Shown here piece by piece: positions 1 to 7,540 of a stretch of DNA of 24,395 nt. Every line of letters begins with the position of its first letter. Position 1 is the first letter of the stretch. The position numbers were made by a program, and so were the translations under genes. The notes beneath the pieces were generated by a model. It was given only the letters and a program-made list of their open reading frames with translations. It was not told the origin of the DNA and did no database searches. This DNA is from an uncultured Collinsella sp. (GTDB taxonomy: Bacteria; Actinomycetota; Coriobacteriia; Coriobacteriales; Coriobacteriaceae), in contig CALHWR010000043.1 in NCBI GenBank assembly GCA_938036665.1, positions 1-24,395 of the forward strand, in the 5' to 3' direction.

Positions 1-326
1 GCCTTGGCAACCGCCACGTGACGCGTGTCGATCGAGACGATGGCGCCCTCCTTGGCCAGCGCGCGCACCACGGGCAGCACGCGGCGAGCCTCCTCGTCGG
101 GATTGACCGGGGTAAAGCCGGGGCGCGTGGACTCGCCGCCTACGTCGATGATGTCGGCGCCGGCGTCGAGCATCGTCAGGCCATACTCGATCGCGGCGTC
201 CGGGTCGAAATGCTCCCCGCCATCGCTAAACGAATCGGGCGTCACGTTGAGGACGCCCATGATGCGCGGACGGTCAAAGCTGAGCTCGTACTTTCCGCAC
301 CGCCATGTCTTGCTGTCGTTCGCCAT
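1..326 (-). CDS. folP: Dihydropteroate synthase, N-terminal part (runs off the left edge)
   Basis: FolP condenses 6-hydroxymethyl-dihydropterin pyrophosphate with p-aminobenzoate to give dihydropteroate in cytosolic folate synthesis. Reading leftward from 326, the protein starts MANDSKTWRCGKYEL and then shows both N-terminal DHPS signatures: IMGVLNVTPDSFSDGG at about residues 22-37 and DVGGESTRPG at about 62-71. It continues to a strand ending in SIDTRH at the window edge. Only about 108 codons are present, so the C-terminal part of the TIM barrel lies outside. The ATG at 326 is chosen because a perfect AGGAGG (333-338) lies 6 nt upstream. An in-frame ATG at 332 would abut that site with no spacing. 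The sirtuin gene upstream on the same strand ends 95 bp away. The family call is firm. Confidence 0.95.
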   Translation of the reverse strand, partial: MANDSKTWRCGKYELSFDRPRIMGVLNVTPDSFSDGGEHFDPDAAIEYGLTMLDAGADIIDVGGESTRPGFTPVNPDEEARRVLPVVRALAKEGAIVSIDTRHVAVAK

Positions 327-332
327 GAACAT

Positions 333-407
333 CCTCCTAAAATGCCCACGCCGCCGAGCTTGGGGAGCTGGCGGCGGGGTCGCTTTGCACTCAGTCTTTC
401 TATTGTA
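333..407 (-). promoter_or_regulatory. Candidate folP promoter and 5' leader hairpin
   Basis: On the minus strand a TACAAT hexamer (407-402) lies just after the sirtuin stop, with a possible TTGCGT -35 at 432-427 (19-bp spacer). The predicted leader contains a hairpin at 350-375 (arms GCCGCC/GGCGGC and AGCT/AGCT, one bulged base, loop TGGGG), followed by the AGGAGG ribosome binding site at 333-338. The -10 is a good match but the spacing is long. This is inferred from sequence alone. Confidence 0.35.
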
Positions 408-421
408 TCCGCGTACACGGG

Positions 422-1174
422 CTAGAACGCAAACGCGGCCGCGATGTCGCAAGAAATCAGCAGGTCGGCATTTGCATCCTGATCGGTAGGCGCCAAATTG
501 CAAATGGCCAGCGTATCGCCGGTAAAGTAACGCGTAAGGCCCGCCGCCGGATACACCACGAGCGAGGTCCCACCCACAATGAGGGCATCGGCCGCGGCGA
601 TGGCGGCAACGGCACCGGTCAACACATGCTCGTCGAGCGGCTCTTCGTAGAGCACCACATCGGGCTTGATGCGACCACCGCACGCAGGGCACACGGGCAC
701 GCCCGCGGCGTCCTCGTGCTCGCGCGAGCAAATCCACTCGGCGCTATAGACCGCGCCGCACGACTGGCAAATGCTGCGATGGACCGATCCGTGCAGCTCG
801 AACACGCGCTGCGAGCCCGCCATCTGATGCAAGCCGTCGATGTTTTGCGTCACCACGGCATCAAGCTTGCCGGCGCGCTCCAGCTCGGCCAGCTTGGTGT
901 GACAGCGGTTGGGCTTAGCGTTAAGCGCGATCATCTTGGTGCGGTAAAAGTCGAAGAACTCGGCCGGATGTGTCTCATAAAAGCTATGCGAGAGCATAGT
1001 CTCGGGCGGGTAGGCAAACTGCTGGTGATACAGGCCGTCCACGCTGCGGAAATCGGGGATGCCACTTGCCGTGGAAACACCAGCGCCGCCAAAGAAGACC
1101 ACGCGCTTGTGGGTGTCAAACAGATCCGCCAGCGCGGCGGACGCCTGCCTGGGGTCCGATATTGCCTGCGTCAT
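422..1174 (-). CDS. cobB: Sir2-family NAD-dependent protein deacylase (sirtuin)
   Basis: Sirtuins remove acetyl or other acyl groups from lysine side chains, consuming NAD and releasing nicotinamide and O-acyl-ADP-ribose. The 250-residue protein has the NAD-binding GAGVSTASGIPDFR motif (about 30-43), TQNIDGLHQ (109-117), the catalytic histidine in ELHGS (H128) and two zinc-binding pairs, CQSC (136-139) and CPAC (162-165). Near the C-terminus is the nucleotide-binding GGTSLVVYPA. The ATG at 1174 is chosen over an upstream in-frame start because GGAGGG (1180-1185) lies 5 nt before it and the family normally begins about 25 residues before the GAG motif. The gene is divergent from the exonuclease III gene. 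Its substrates cannot be told from sequence. Confidence 0.93.
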   Translation of the reverse strand: MTQAISDPRQASAALADLFDTHKRVVFFGGAGVSTASGIPDFRSVDGLYHQQFAYPPETMLSHSFYETHPAEFFDFYRTKMIALNAKPNRCHTKLAELERAGKLDAVVTQNIDGLHQMAGSQRVFELHGSVHRSICQSCGAVYSAEWICSREHEDAAGVPVCPACGGRIKPDVVLYEEPLDEHVLTGAVAAIAAADALIVGGTSLVVYPAAGLTRYFTGDTLAICNLAPTDQDANADLLISCDIAAAFAF

Positions 1175-1309
1175 ATGAGCCCTCCGTCCTTGTTGATCGG
1201 GCGGCGTCGGGCGATGTCCCAGCATGCGACCTTTAAGTCAGCATGCGCGGAGCCCACCCCGCCCCTGTTGCGCTAATCTTAAGCCTGCCAACCCCGTCGA
1301 AAGGACACC
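1175..1309. promoter_or_regulatory. Divergent intergenic region with two GCATGC repeats
   Basis: This 135-bp spacer separates the divergent sirtuin and exonuclease III genes and must hold both promoters. CAGCATGCG occurs twice in direct orientation, at 1220-1228 and 1239-1247, each containing the palindrome GCATGC. The copies are 19 bp apart, close to two helical turns, a spacing compatible with paired operator half-sites. A GAAAGGAC ribosome binding site precedes the ATG at 1310. No convincing -35/-10 pair was identified. Confidence 0.25.
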
Positions 1310-2128
1310 ATGCCTCAGACTTACACTTTCGCCTCGTGGAACGTCAACGGCCTGCGCGCCGTGCTCAAAAAGGACCCGAGCTTTATCCAGATCGCGCAAG
1401 AACTCGACGTCGATATCCTGGCGCTGCAAGAGACCAAGTTGCAAGAAGGCCAGGTCGATATTAGCCTGCCCGGCTATCACCAAACCTGGAGCTACGCCGA
1501 GCGTAAAGGCTATTCGGGCACTGCGGTCTTTAGCCGCCAGGAACCGCTGCGCGTGCTGCACGCCGACGCACTGCTACCCTACGCCGGCGAGAACGAGGCG
1601 GCCGTACTCGTCGCCCAAGCCGCAACCGAGGGCCGCGTCTGCGCGCTGGAGTTCGACAAGTTCTGGTTTGTGGATGTCTACACTCCCAACGCGCAAAACG
1701 AACTCGCCCGCATCGACGTGCGCATGGCCTGGGACGATGCTTACCGCGGCTTTTTGAACGCGCTCGAGCGCGAGACCGGCAAGCCCGTCGTAACTTGCGG
1801 CGACTTTAACGTGGCGCATGAGGAGATCGACCTTAAGAACCCCAAGTCCAACCGCGGCAACGCCGGCTTTTCGGACGAGGAGCGCGGCAAGTTCACCGAG
1901 CTGCTCAACGCCGGGTTTACCGATACCTGGCGCGCGGCAAACCCCGACGTCGAGGGCGTCTACAGCTGGTGGAGCTATCGCTTTAATGCCCGCAAGAACA
2001 ACGCCGGCTGGCGCATCGACTACTTCCTGGTAAGCGACGCAATCGCCGACAACGTACGCGACACCGGCATCCGCGGCGACATCTTCGGCAGCGACCACTG
2101 CCCCGTCACCCTCACGCTAGAGCTCTAG
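1310..2128 (+). CDS. xth: Exodeoxyribonuclease III / AP endonuclease
   Basis: This enzyme cleaves DNA 5' to abasic sites and degrades 3' ends in base excision repair. The 272-residue product shows the whole exonuclease-endonuclease-phosphatase motif set in order. ASWNVNGLRA is at 8-17 and LQETK at 39-43 (metal-binding Glu41). The substrate-binding tyrosine region is GYHQTWSY, followed by VYTPNAQ at 123-129. CGDFNVAH is at 163-170 (Asp165, Asn167), RIDYFL at 235-240, and the catalytic SDH at 261-263 near the C-terminus. Length is typical of the family. The ATG follows GAAAGGAC at a suitable distance. The gene appears monocistronic, with a strong hairpin terminator about 140 bp downstream (2270-2299). 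The paralogue name (xth, xthA or exoA) is not decided by the sequence. Confidence 0.95.
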   Translation: MPQTYTFASWNVNGLRAVLKKDPSFIQIAQELDVDILALQETKLQEGQVDISLPGYHQTWSYAERKGYSGTAVFSRQEPLRVLHADALLPYAGENEAAVLVAQAATEGRVCALEFDKFWFVDVYTPNAQNELARIDVRMAWDDAYRGFLNALERETGKPVVTCGDFNVAHEEIDLKNPKSNRGNAGFSDEERGKFTELLNAGFTDTWRAANPDVEGVYSWWSYRFNARKNNAGWRIDYFLVSDAIADNVRDTGIRGDIFGSDHCPVTLTLEL

Positions 2129-2200
2129 CCCCAGCTGATCCCCTGGGGACGGAGGAAAACGAATCATTTTGGGCCTCGTGGTGGTATCCACGTGACCCAT

Positions 2201-2364
2201 CCGCCACGAAACACGCCCATCTACTACGTTTAAGCCACCACCCTCAACCACAGCGAACAACGCAAAAAGAAAACCGCAGGTAGAAAGCCTGCGGTTTTTC
2301 ATAAATCGCGTTTGTGTTTGGGGGTGTCGGGTCAAACGTAGTAGATAGGCTGATTTCGTGGCGG
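2201..2364. repeat. Large inverted repeat centred on a terminator
   Basis: The arms are 2201-2231 and 2334-2364. Each 31-nt arm pairs at about 27 positions: blocks CCGCCACGAA and ATCTACTACGTTT match perfectly, separated by 8 less conserved bases. The midpoint (2282.5) nearly coincides with that of the hairpin at 2270-2299, giving a nested, concentric palindrome of 164 bp. Confidence 0.75.
2270..2299. terminator. Rho-independent terminator, probably bidirectional
   Basis: AAAACCGCAGG (2270-2280), a 7-nt loop, then CCTGCGGTTTTT (2288-2299). The 11-bp stem is perfect, with T runs in both directions. It can end xth transcription from the left and transcripts arriving on the minus strand from the right. 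Confidence 0.85.
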
Positions 2365-2464
2365 GCGAGTTCAGCTGATTCCCCGGGGACGTCTGGAGAC
2401 GGAAGAAAACGGATCAATTTGGCTCTTGAGGGTCACGACGCCCGTCATATCAGCCGGCCATTCC

Positions 2465-2616
2465 AAAACTATGCCAGTTTACGGGGCTAAATCGCGAACC
2501 CCCAACCATACGCAATTCCGAAATAATAAAACCGCAGGTAAACGGCTTGCTCTATTTCAAAAATAGCCGGCATGGTCTGCTTGTGCCAATCTGGCCCCGT
2601 AAACCGGCATAGTTTT
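2465..2616. repeat. Second large inverted repeat around a decayed terminator
   Basis: Arms 2465-2487 and 2594-2616 match at 22 of 23 positions; the left arm begins AAAACTATGCCAG and ends TTTACGGGGC. At the centre lies AAAACCGCAGG followed by a short loop and CGGCTTGC (about 2527-2545). It resembles the terminator at 2270-2299 but the 3' arm no longer pairs well. The remainder up to 2663 shows nothing gene-like. Confidence 0.7.
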
Positions 2617-2663
2617 AAAATGGCACTTCGGCAGTATTGATTCCCGCCCCGGCGCAACCAGCC

Positions 2664-3377
2664 CTACAGTCCGTACTTCACGACGACTCGGTTGATGCGG
2701 CGACACCAAGGCTTGTACAGGGCGACCAAAAACACGCAGGTCGCAAGGCCGTGCGTGATATCGAACGGTACGGCGGTGGCAAGACGCGCCATGGCACCCG
2801 CCCACGTGAGCGGTTGAACAAAACCGATAATGTCGTAGGCGTTGATCACAACGCCGTACAGCAAACCCGAAGCAAAGCCGTAGGTCAGCAGCGCCGGCAT
2901 ACGCACGGTGCCATCGGCGCGATCAAAAGCGCCGGCATGCGCCAGCGCACCGCCAACGTATCCCACGAGCCCCCAAGCATACATCTGCCACGGCGTCCAC
3001 ATGCCCTGTCCAAAAGAGAAATTGCTGGTCAGCGCCGCCAGCGCGCCAACCATAAAACCATTGCGGCGGCCAAGCGTCGCCCCCGCGATAATGGCGATGG
3101 CACTCACGGGTTTAAAGTCGGGAATGGGACCAAACAAGATGCGCCCCGCCGCGGCCAACGCCGCCAGAACCAGCGTTGGCATAATCTGGCGCAGGCCCGG
3201 TCGCGACGCCTCGTAGCCTGCAAAGAACAGCGCAAGCACCAGCGCCACCACGACAAGCATGGCGAGCGCCGCCTGCTCAACGCCCGCCAGCAACGCCGCA
3301 GCCATCACGGCTGGCACCGCCAGCAGCAGCGGTATCTCCAGTTTTGCGAGTAGGCGCACGATGCGATAATCCGTCAT
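2664..3377 (-). CDS. ECF transporter substrate-binding membrane subunit (S component), substrate unknown
   Basis: The 237-residue protein is almost entirely hydrophobic, with about six membrane segments, as expected of an ECF S component. S components bind a vitamin or metal in the membrane and dock onto a shared energizing module. Conserved-looking features are GPIPDFKPVSAIAIIAGATL and, further on, WTPWQMYAWGLVGY with short polar loops, a pattern of vitamin-type S components. The last residues are basic (RRINRVVVKYGL). The ATG at 3377 is chosen because it lies 4 bp after the ATPase stop, consistent with translational coupling; a longer in-frame start at 3449 would overlap the ATPase gene by 68 bp. 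It is the last gene of the T-ATPase-S operon. The substrate cannot be named from sequence; a cobalamin/cobamide-type or other vitamin S component is possible. Confidence 0.85.
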   Translation of the reverse strand: MTDYRIVRLLAKLEIPLLLAVPAVMAAALLAGVEQAALAMLVVVALVLALFFAGYEASRPGLRQIMPTLVLAALAAAGRILFGPIPDFKPVSAIAIIAGATLGRRNGFMVGALAALTSNFSFGQGMWTPWQMYAWGLVGYVGGALAHAGAFDRADGTVRMPALLTYGFASGLLYGVVINAYDIIGFVQPLTWAGAMARLATAVPFDITHGLATCVFLVALYKPWCRRINRVVVKYGL

Positions 3378-3381
3378 CCCA

Positions 3382-5025
3382 TCACGCCCTATAAAACACG
3401 TTGTCGGCAAAGAAGTCGGCCGGGGGCTCCATGCAGGCAATCTCGCCATCGAACATCATGGCGATGTCGTCGGCGACCTGCTCGGCAAAGTCCAAATCGT
3501 GCGTAGCCATGATGACGGTGCCGCCAGCCTTCGCATGGTCACGCAGGGCTCGAGCGATGATGCGGCGGCTCTCCAGGTCCAAGCCCTTCGTGGGCTCGTC
3601 AAGCAGCAGCAGCTCGGGGCCAATCAGCAGCAGCTTTGCCAGCGCGAGCAGCTGGCGCTGTCCGCCCGAGAGGTCGTAGGGGTGACGCGTCTCCAGGCCG
3701 TCCAATCCCAGTTGCGCCGCACGCTCCCGCGCCAAGTTCTCGTCATATCCGCAGGTCGAGGCCCATTCCATCAGCTCATCGCGAACCGTCTCGGCAACCA
3801 GCAATGCTTTGGGATTCTGAGGCAACAGCGCCGCCGAGGCCGCTCCGCGCACCATGCGGCCGCGCTGCAGCTTGGCGGTCTTGGCCAGCACCGAAAGCAT
3901 CGTCGACTTGCCGCAGCCGTTTCCGCCCACGACTGCATGCACCGCGCCAGCCGAAAACGACGCATCGAGCCCGCGCAGCACCCAACCGCCCGCGCGATCG
4001 TAGCGAAACCAGCCTTCCGACAGGGTGGTAGCCGACCCAGCGTGCATTTTTTGGAGTATTCTGCTTCCATTCGTGCGCGGGAAGGCTTCCGAGCCGTTCT
4101 CGAGCGACGTTTGCGCCACAAATTCGGACGATTTGTCCAATTCCGAACTTTTTTTCGCGCTCGATACGTCCCCGGGCGGCTCCAGAGAGCCCAAATTGTC
4201 CTCACGCCTGCTGAATACTCCGTTTTTTGCACATCGGACGGCACCCCACCCCAACATGTCGTCGGAAAACAACGATTCTCGGCGTCCCAAAGAAGCCATA
4301 TCCGCCACCTCGCGCACGCGACCGTCCTCAATCCGGTACGCACACGTCGCATACTCGAGCATTGGGCGCGGTTGATGCGTAGCCACAACAACCGTGCAGC
4401 CCAACTCACGGTTCACACGAAACAGCGCGTGCAGAAAATTCTTCTCGGCAACGGGATCGAGCTGAGACGTGGGCTCGTCGAGTAGCAGCACACGCGGACG
4501 CAGCGCCAGGACGGCGGCAAGCGACAGCAGCTGCTTGCGGCCGCCCGAAAGCGTATCGGTATCGCGATGAAGCCAGTCCTCCAGACCAAAGAAATAGCTG
4601 GTCTCAGCTACGCGACGCCGCATCTCGTCGCGCGACACACCCAGATTCTCTAGGCCAAACGCCATCTCGTGCCACACGGTTTCGCACACGATCTGGTTCT
4701 CGGGATCCTGGAACACATAACCCACGCGCTCCGCCGATGCCCGCACGTCCATGTCGGCGACGGGCTCGCCCAGCACGAGCAGCTCGCCGGAGCGCGTACC
4801 CGCCGGCGCGATCTCGGGCTTGAGCAGCGACAGCAGCGTCGACTTGCCCGAACCGGTACCGCCAACAAGCAGCGCAAATGCACCTTGGAGAACACGCCAA
4901 TCAAGTCCCTCGAGCACCGGTGCCTCGGCCCCGGGATAGGCAAAACTAAGGCCCTGCACCTCAATCGCCGGAATATCCGGGCCGCACGCCGCGCCCGACA
5001 CCGGGCCCCTATCCAACCGAGCCAT
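3382..5025 (-). CDS. ECF transporter energizing ATPase with two fused ABC domains
   Basis: In many ECF systems EcfA1 and EcfA2 are separate; here both ATPases are one 547-residue chain. Domain 1 (about 20-245) has Walker A GGTGSGKS (55-62), Q-loop VFQDPENQ, signature LSGGR (159-163), Walker B VLLLDEP and H217. Domain 2 (about 333-535) has GGNGCGKS (367-374), LLPQNPKA, LSGGQ (452-456), ELLLLDEP and H509. Together they would drive conformational cycling of the T and S subunits. The gene starts at an ATG overlapping the EcfT stop by one base (TGATG). The interdomain linker, about residues 265-328, is hydrophilic, rich in Ser, Glu and Lys, and less GC-rich. It is encoded by a palindromic element (4042-4232) and looks like an in-frame insertion. 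All catalytic motifs remain intact, so the protein is probably functional. Confidence 0.93.
   Translation of the reverse strand: MARLDRGPVSGAACGPDIPAIEVQGLSFAYPGAEAPVLEGLDWRVLQGAFALLVGGTGSGKSTLLSLLKPEIAPAGTRSGELLVLGEPVADMDVRASAERVGYVFQDPENQIVCETVWHEMAFGLENLGVSRDEMRRRVAETSYFFGLEDWLHRDTDTLSGGRKQLLSLAAVLALRPRVLLLDEPTSQLDPVAEKNFLHALFRVNRELGCTVVVATHQPRPMLEYATCAYRIEDGRVREVADMASLGRRESLFSDDMLGWGAVRCAKNGVFSRREDNLGSLEPPGDVSSAKKSSELDKSSEFVAQTSLENGSEAFPRTNGSRILQKMHAGSATTLSEGWFRYDRAGGWVLRGLDASFSAGAVHAVVGGNGCGKSTMLSVLAKTAKLQRGRMVRGAASAALLPQNPKALLVAETVRDELMEWASTCGYDENLARERAAQLGLDGLETRHPYDLSGGQRQLLALAKLLLIGPELLLLDEPTKGLDLESRRIIARALRDHAKAGGTVIMATHDLDFAEQVADDIAMMFDGEIACMEPPADFFADNVFYRA
4042..4232. repeat. Palindromic element embedded in frame in the ATPase gene
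   Basis: Ends at 4042-4063 and 4211-4232 are imperfect inverted repeats: GTGCA, a 6-nt tract, then GGAGTATTC at the left, mirrored by GAATACTCC, a 7-nt tract, then TGCAC at the right. The middle holds a second inverted repeat, TTCGGA (4123-4128) with TCCGAA (4142-4147), concentric with the outer one. The segment is AT-richer than its surroundings, contains AAAAAAA and TTTTTT tracts, and encodes only the non-conserved linker between the two ATPase domains. That it is a dispersed genomic repeat is inference. Confidence 0.6.
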
Positions 5026-5912
5026 CAGCCAAACCTCTTCTCATCAATCGCGTGCGACGCGCAAGGCAGCATCATCCAGGCAGCGTACACGACATAGCCC
5101 AGCCACGGCGCCGGCACCGAGAGCTGCGGATAAAACGAATACTGCGTTGTCGCGGTCCATGCCACCGCCACCGCGGCGGCACCAAACAGCGCAAGCCCAA
5201 CCAGCGCGACAACGTCGCTGCGCCCCAGTCGATACCTCGCATACGTCGTACGACGCGTCGCGGCACCCCACCCGCGCGAGCGCATCGCGTCCGCACGCTC
5301 CAGCGAATCTTCCATGCCCCAGCCCATCAACACGCTCGATGCCCGTAGGCGCGAACGCACGGGGTCGGCCGGCGCACGCCCCGGCACATCAATCGCATCC
5401 TGCACCGCCAACACCGTACGACCGCGGCGCAAAAACTGCGGGACAAGCCGCATGCACATCGAGATCATGAGCGCAATCACCGGTGCGGCATTGCCCAGCA
5501 GCGCGAGCACCTTGTCGTATTCGAGCATCGACGCCGCCGCCTCAAACCACAACACGCTCGCCACAAACAGCCCTCCCATGCACAGGCCGTATACCATGCT
5601 CTCCAGATACACCGCGCGCATGCCAATACGGAACAGCTCCGTCGAGCCCGAGGCGCTAAACAGCGGATTGAGCACCGCAACGATCAAAATCACCGGCAGC
5701 TGCCAGCGGAGTGCGCCCAGCGTGCGGGCAGCCCCACGCGTCGCAAATCCATACGCCAGCCCGCCCGCAAGCGACAGCGCGATCAGCACCGGTTGCATCG
5801 AGAACATGGTGAGCCCCAGCGTCAGCACCATGTAGAGGGCCGGCACAGCCGGATGCGACATCGAGAATGCCGCGACGGGCTCGCCGCCAAACTCCTCTTG
5901 TATGTTGTCCAC
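5025..5912 (-). CDS. ecfT: ECF transporter transmembrane scaffold (T component)
   Basis: EcfT spans the membrane and couples the ATPases to the S component. The protein begins near VDNIQEEFGGEPV, enters the first membrane segments at HPAVPALYMVLTLGLTMF, and has several more helices. The cytoplasmic coupling region contains MLEYDKVLALLG, RLVPQFLRRGR and the family signature ERADAMRSRGWG, whose AxAMRxRG core contacts the ATPase. The start is uncertain. A GTG at 5912 (10 nt after GAGGGGAC) or 5918 (4 nt after it) gives a normal-length protein of roughly 295 residues. The frame is open back to 6083, but that would add an Arg-rich stretch overlapping the likely glmU promoter. It is the first gene of the ECF operon and is divergent from glmU. 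The 1-bp overlap with the ATPase gene indicates coupled expression. Confidence 0.88.
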   Translation of the reverse strand: MDNIQEEFGGEPVAAFSMSHPAVPALYMVLTLGLTMFSMQPVLIALSLAGGLAYGFATRGAARTLGALRWQLPVILIVAVLNPLFSASGSTELFRIGMRAVYLESMVYGLCMGGLFVASVLWFEAAASMLEYDKVLALLGNAAPVIALMISMCMRLVPQFLRRGRTVLAVQDAIDVPGRAPADPVRSRLRASSVLMGWGMEDSLERADAMRSRGWGAATRRTTYARYRLGRSDVVALVGLALFGAAAVAVAWTATTQYSFYPQLSVPAPWLGYVVYAAWMMLPCASHAIDEKRFG

Positions 5913-6111
5913 GGGCACCCCCGTCCCCTCGCTCAAACGACAGCTCCGCAGCACCGCCAACGCCGCACGCAAGCAGCGCAAACGCCACGCCGGCGGCGCA
6001 AACCTCAACCGCCGCAAACCAATCGCTACGCGCTCAACATATGCCTGCGGTATCATATTGCGCCGTGTATCGTTTCCAAACACACGTCTCTATAACGTAA
6101 CAGGAGATCAC

Positions 6112-7524
6112 ATGGACGCAACCGCAATTATCCTCGCCGCCGGCGAGGGCACCCGCATGAAGTCGAACCACTGCAAGGTTTCGCACAAGATCCTGGGCAA
6201 GCCCATGGTCCAGTGGATCGTCGACGCTACCATCAAGGCCGGCTGCAGCCGCGTCGTGGTCGTCATCGGCAGCCACGCCGACGAGATGCGCGCCCTCATC
6301 GACGGCGCCTACGCCACCAGTGCCACCAAGGTCGAGTGCGTTGAGCAGACCGAGCGCCTGGGCACCGGTCATGCCGTGAAGGTCGCGCTCGAGGCCTGTG
6401 GCATCACGCAAGGCCCCGTCGTCGTGCTCAACGGCGACCTGCCGCTCATCACCGCCGACACCGTCGCCAAGTTCGCGCAAACCGTCGCCACCGGCGAGCT
6501 CGCCTGCACCGTCATGACCATGACCCCGCCCGATCCTTTCGGCTACGGCCGCATCAAGCTGGGCGCCGATGGTCAGATCGAGCGCATCATCGAGCAGAAG
6601 GACTGCACGCCCGAGCAGGCCGCCACACTGCTGGAGTGCAACGCCGGCTGCTACGCCTTCGACGGCGCGCAGCTCGCCGCCCACATTAACGAGATCGGCA
6701 ACGACAACGCGCAGTCCGAGTACTATCTGCCCGACATGCTCGAGATCCTCAAGGGCCACGACCAGGCAGTCTCCATCTTCCACTGCGACGACTACCGCGA
6801 CGGCCTGGGCGTCAACAGCCGTATCCAGCTCGCACAGCTTACCGCCATCGCGCGCGACCGCATCAACGAGCACTGGATGGCCGAGGGCGTCACGTTCATC
6901 GACCCCACGCAGGCTTGGATCGGCCCCGACGCCACCATCGGCCGCGACACCGTCGTGTGGCCGCAGACGCACCTGATCGGCCACGTCACCGTGGGCGAGG
7001 AGTGCCAGCTCGGCCCCAACAGCCGCCTCACCGACACCACCGTCGGCAGCGGCTGCACCATCGATGAGACCATCGCCATCGAGGCCGTCATCGAGAATGG
7101 CGTCGACTGCGGCCCGCGCGCCTACCTGCGCCCGGGCACCCACATGCTCGACGGATCCAAGGCCGGCACGCACGTGGAGATCAAGAAGTCCACGATCGGC
7201 GAGGGCTCCAAGGTGCCGCACCTGTCCTACATCGGCGATACCACCATGGGCTCCGGCGTCAACGTGGGCGCGGGCTCCATCACCTGCAACTACGACGGCG
7301 TACACAAGCACAAGACCGTCATCGGCAAGGATGCCTTCATCGGTTCCGACACCATGATGGTCGCACCCGCTCAGATCGGCGACGGCGCACTCGTTGCCGC
7401 CGGCTCCGTCATCACCGAGCCGGTCCCGGCAGACGCGCTCGGCCTGGGTCGTGCCCGTCAGGTAAATATTGAGGGCTGGGCCGCCGATTATCGCCGTCGT
7501 CTGCACGAGGACGACGAGGTATAA
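6112..7524 (+). CDS. glmU: Bifunctional GlcN-1-P acetyltransferase / GlcNAc-1-P uridylyltransferase
   Basis: GlmU makes UDP-N-acetylglucosamine, the precursor of peptidoglycan, in two cytosolic steps. The 470-residue protein has the nucleotidyltransferase half first: LAAGEGTRM at 8-16, catalytic-type Lys22, and NGDLPLI. From about residue 250 follows the left-handed beta-helix acetyltransferase half with hexapeptide repeats such as IGPDAT and VGSGCTIDE. Its signature stretches include YLRPGTH, VEIKKSTIGEG, CNYDGVHKHKT and FIGSDTMMVAP. The usual PKVLH after the glycine-rich loop reads CKVSH; the lysine is kept. The ATG at 6112 follows AGGAGA (6102-6107); a longer upstream frame is not supported by family length. 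A terminator follows directly. The order glmU-prs is the classical actinobacterial and Firmicute arrangement. Confidence 0.97.
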   Translation: MDATAIILAAGEGTRMKSNHCKVSHKILGKPMVQWIVDATIKAGCSRVVVVIGSHADEMRALIDGAYATSATKVECVEQTERLGTGHAVKVALEACGITQGPVVVLNGDLPLITADTVAKFAQTVATGELACTVMTMTPPDPFGYGRIKLGADGQIERIIEQKDCTPEQAATLLECNAGCYAFDGAQLAAHINEIGNDNAQSEYYLPDMLEILKGHDQAVSIFHCDDYRDGLGVNSRIQLAQLTAIARDRINEHWMAEGVTFIDPTQAWIGPDATIGRDTVVWPQTHLIGHVTVGEECQLGPNSRLTDTTVGSGCTIDETIAIEAVIENGVDCGPRAYLRPGTHMLDGSKAGTHVEIKKSTIGEGSKVPHLSYIGDTTMGSGVNVGAGSITCNYDGVHKHKTVIGKDAFIGSDTMMVAPAQIGDGALVAAGSVITEPVPADALGLGRARQVNIEGWAADYRRRLHEDDEV

Positions 7525-7540
7525 CGTTTTACCAAGCACA

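Larger units (their letters stand above)
2132..2424. repeat. Two diverged copies of a GGGGACG-headed intergenic repeat
   Basis: Starting at 2132 the sequence reads CAGCTGATCCCCTGGGGACG, followed by GGAGGAAAACGAATCATTTT. A second copy starts near 2372 with CAGCTGATTCCCCGGGGACG, an extra short segment, then GACGGAAGAAAACGGATCAA. The copies are direct repeats separated by the nested terminator element at 2201-2364. The CCCCNGGGG heart is self-complementary. This stretch together with 2425-2663 is the gene-free region between the convergent xth and ECF S-component genes. Confidence 0.6.

Noticed and set aside
3771..4409. Out-of-frame minus-strand reading frame within the ECF ATPase gene, spanning the palindromic element
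   Set aside because: It lacks recognisable domains and overlaps two conserved ATPase domains in the correct frame. It was considered because the element is open in several frames.
5913..6083. N-terminal extension of EcfT to an upstream start at 6083
   Set aside because: The extra residues are Arg/Leu-rich, unlike the family start, and would lie over the likely glmU promoter region. GTG at 5912 or 5918 with GAGGGGAC is preferred.
6034..7539. 501-residue minus-strand frame antisense to glmU
   Set aside because: A product of high-GC codon bias: low-complexity Gly/Ala/Val/Asp composition, and the sense frame is unmistakable GlmU.
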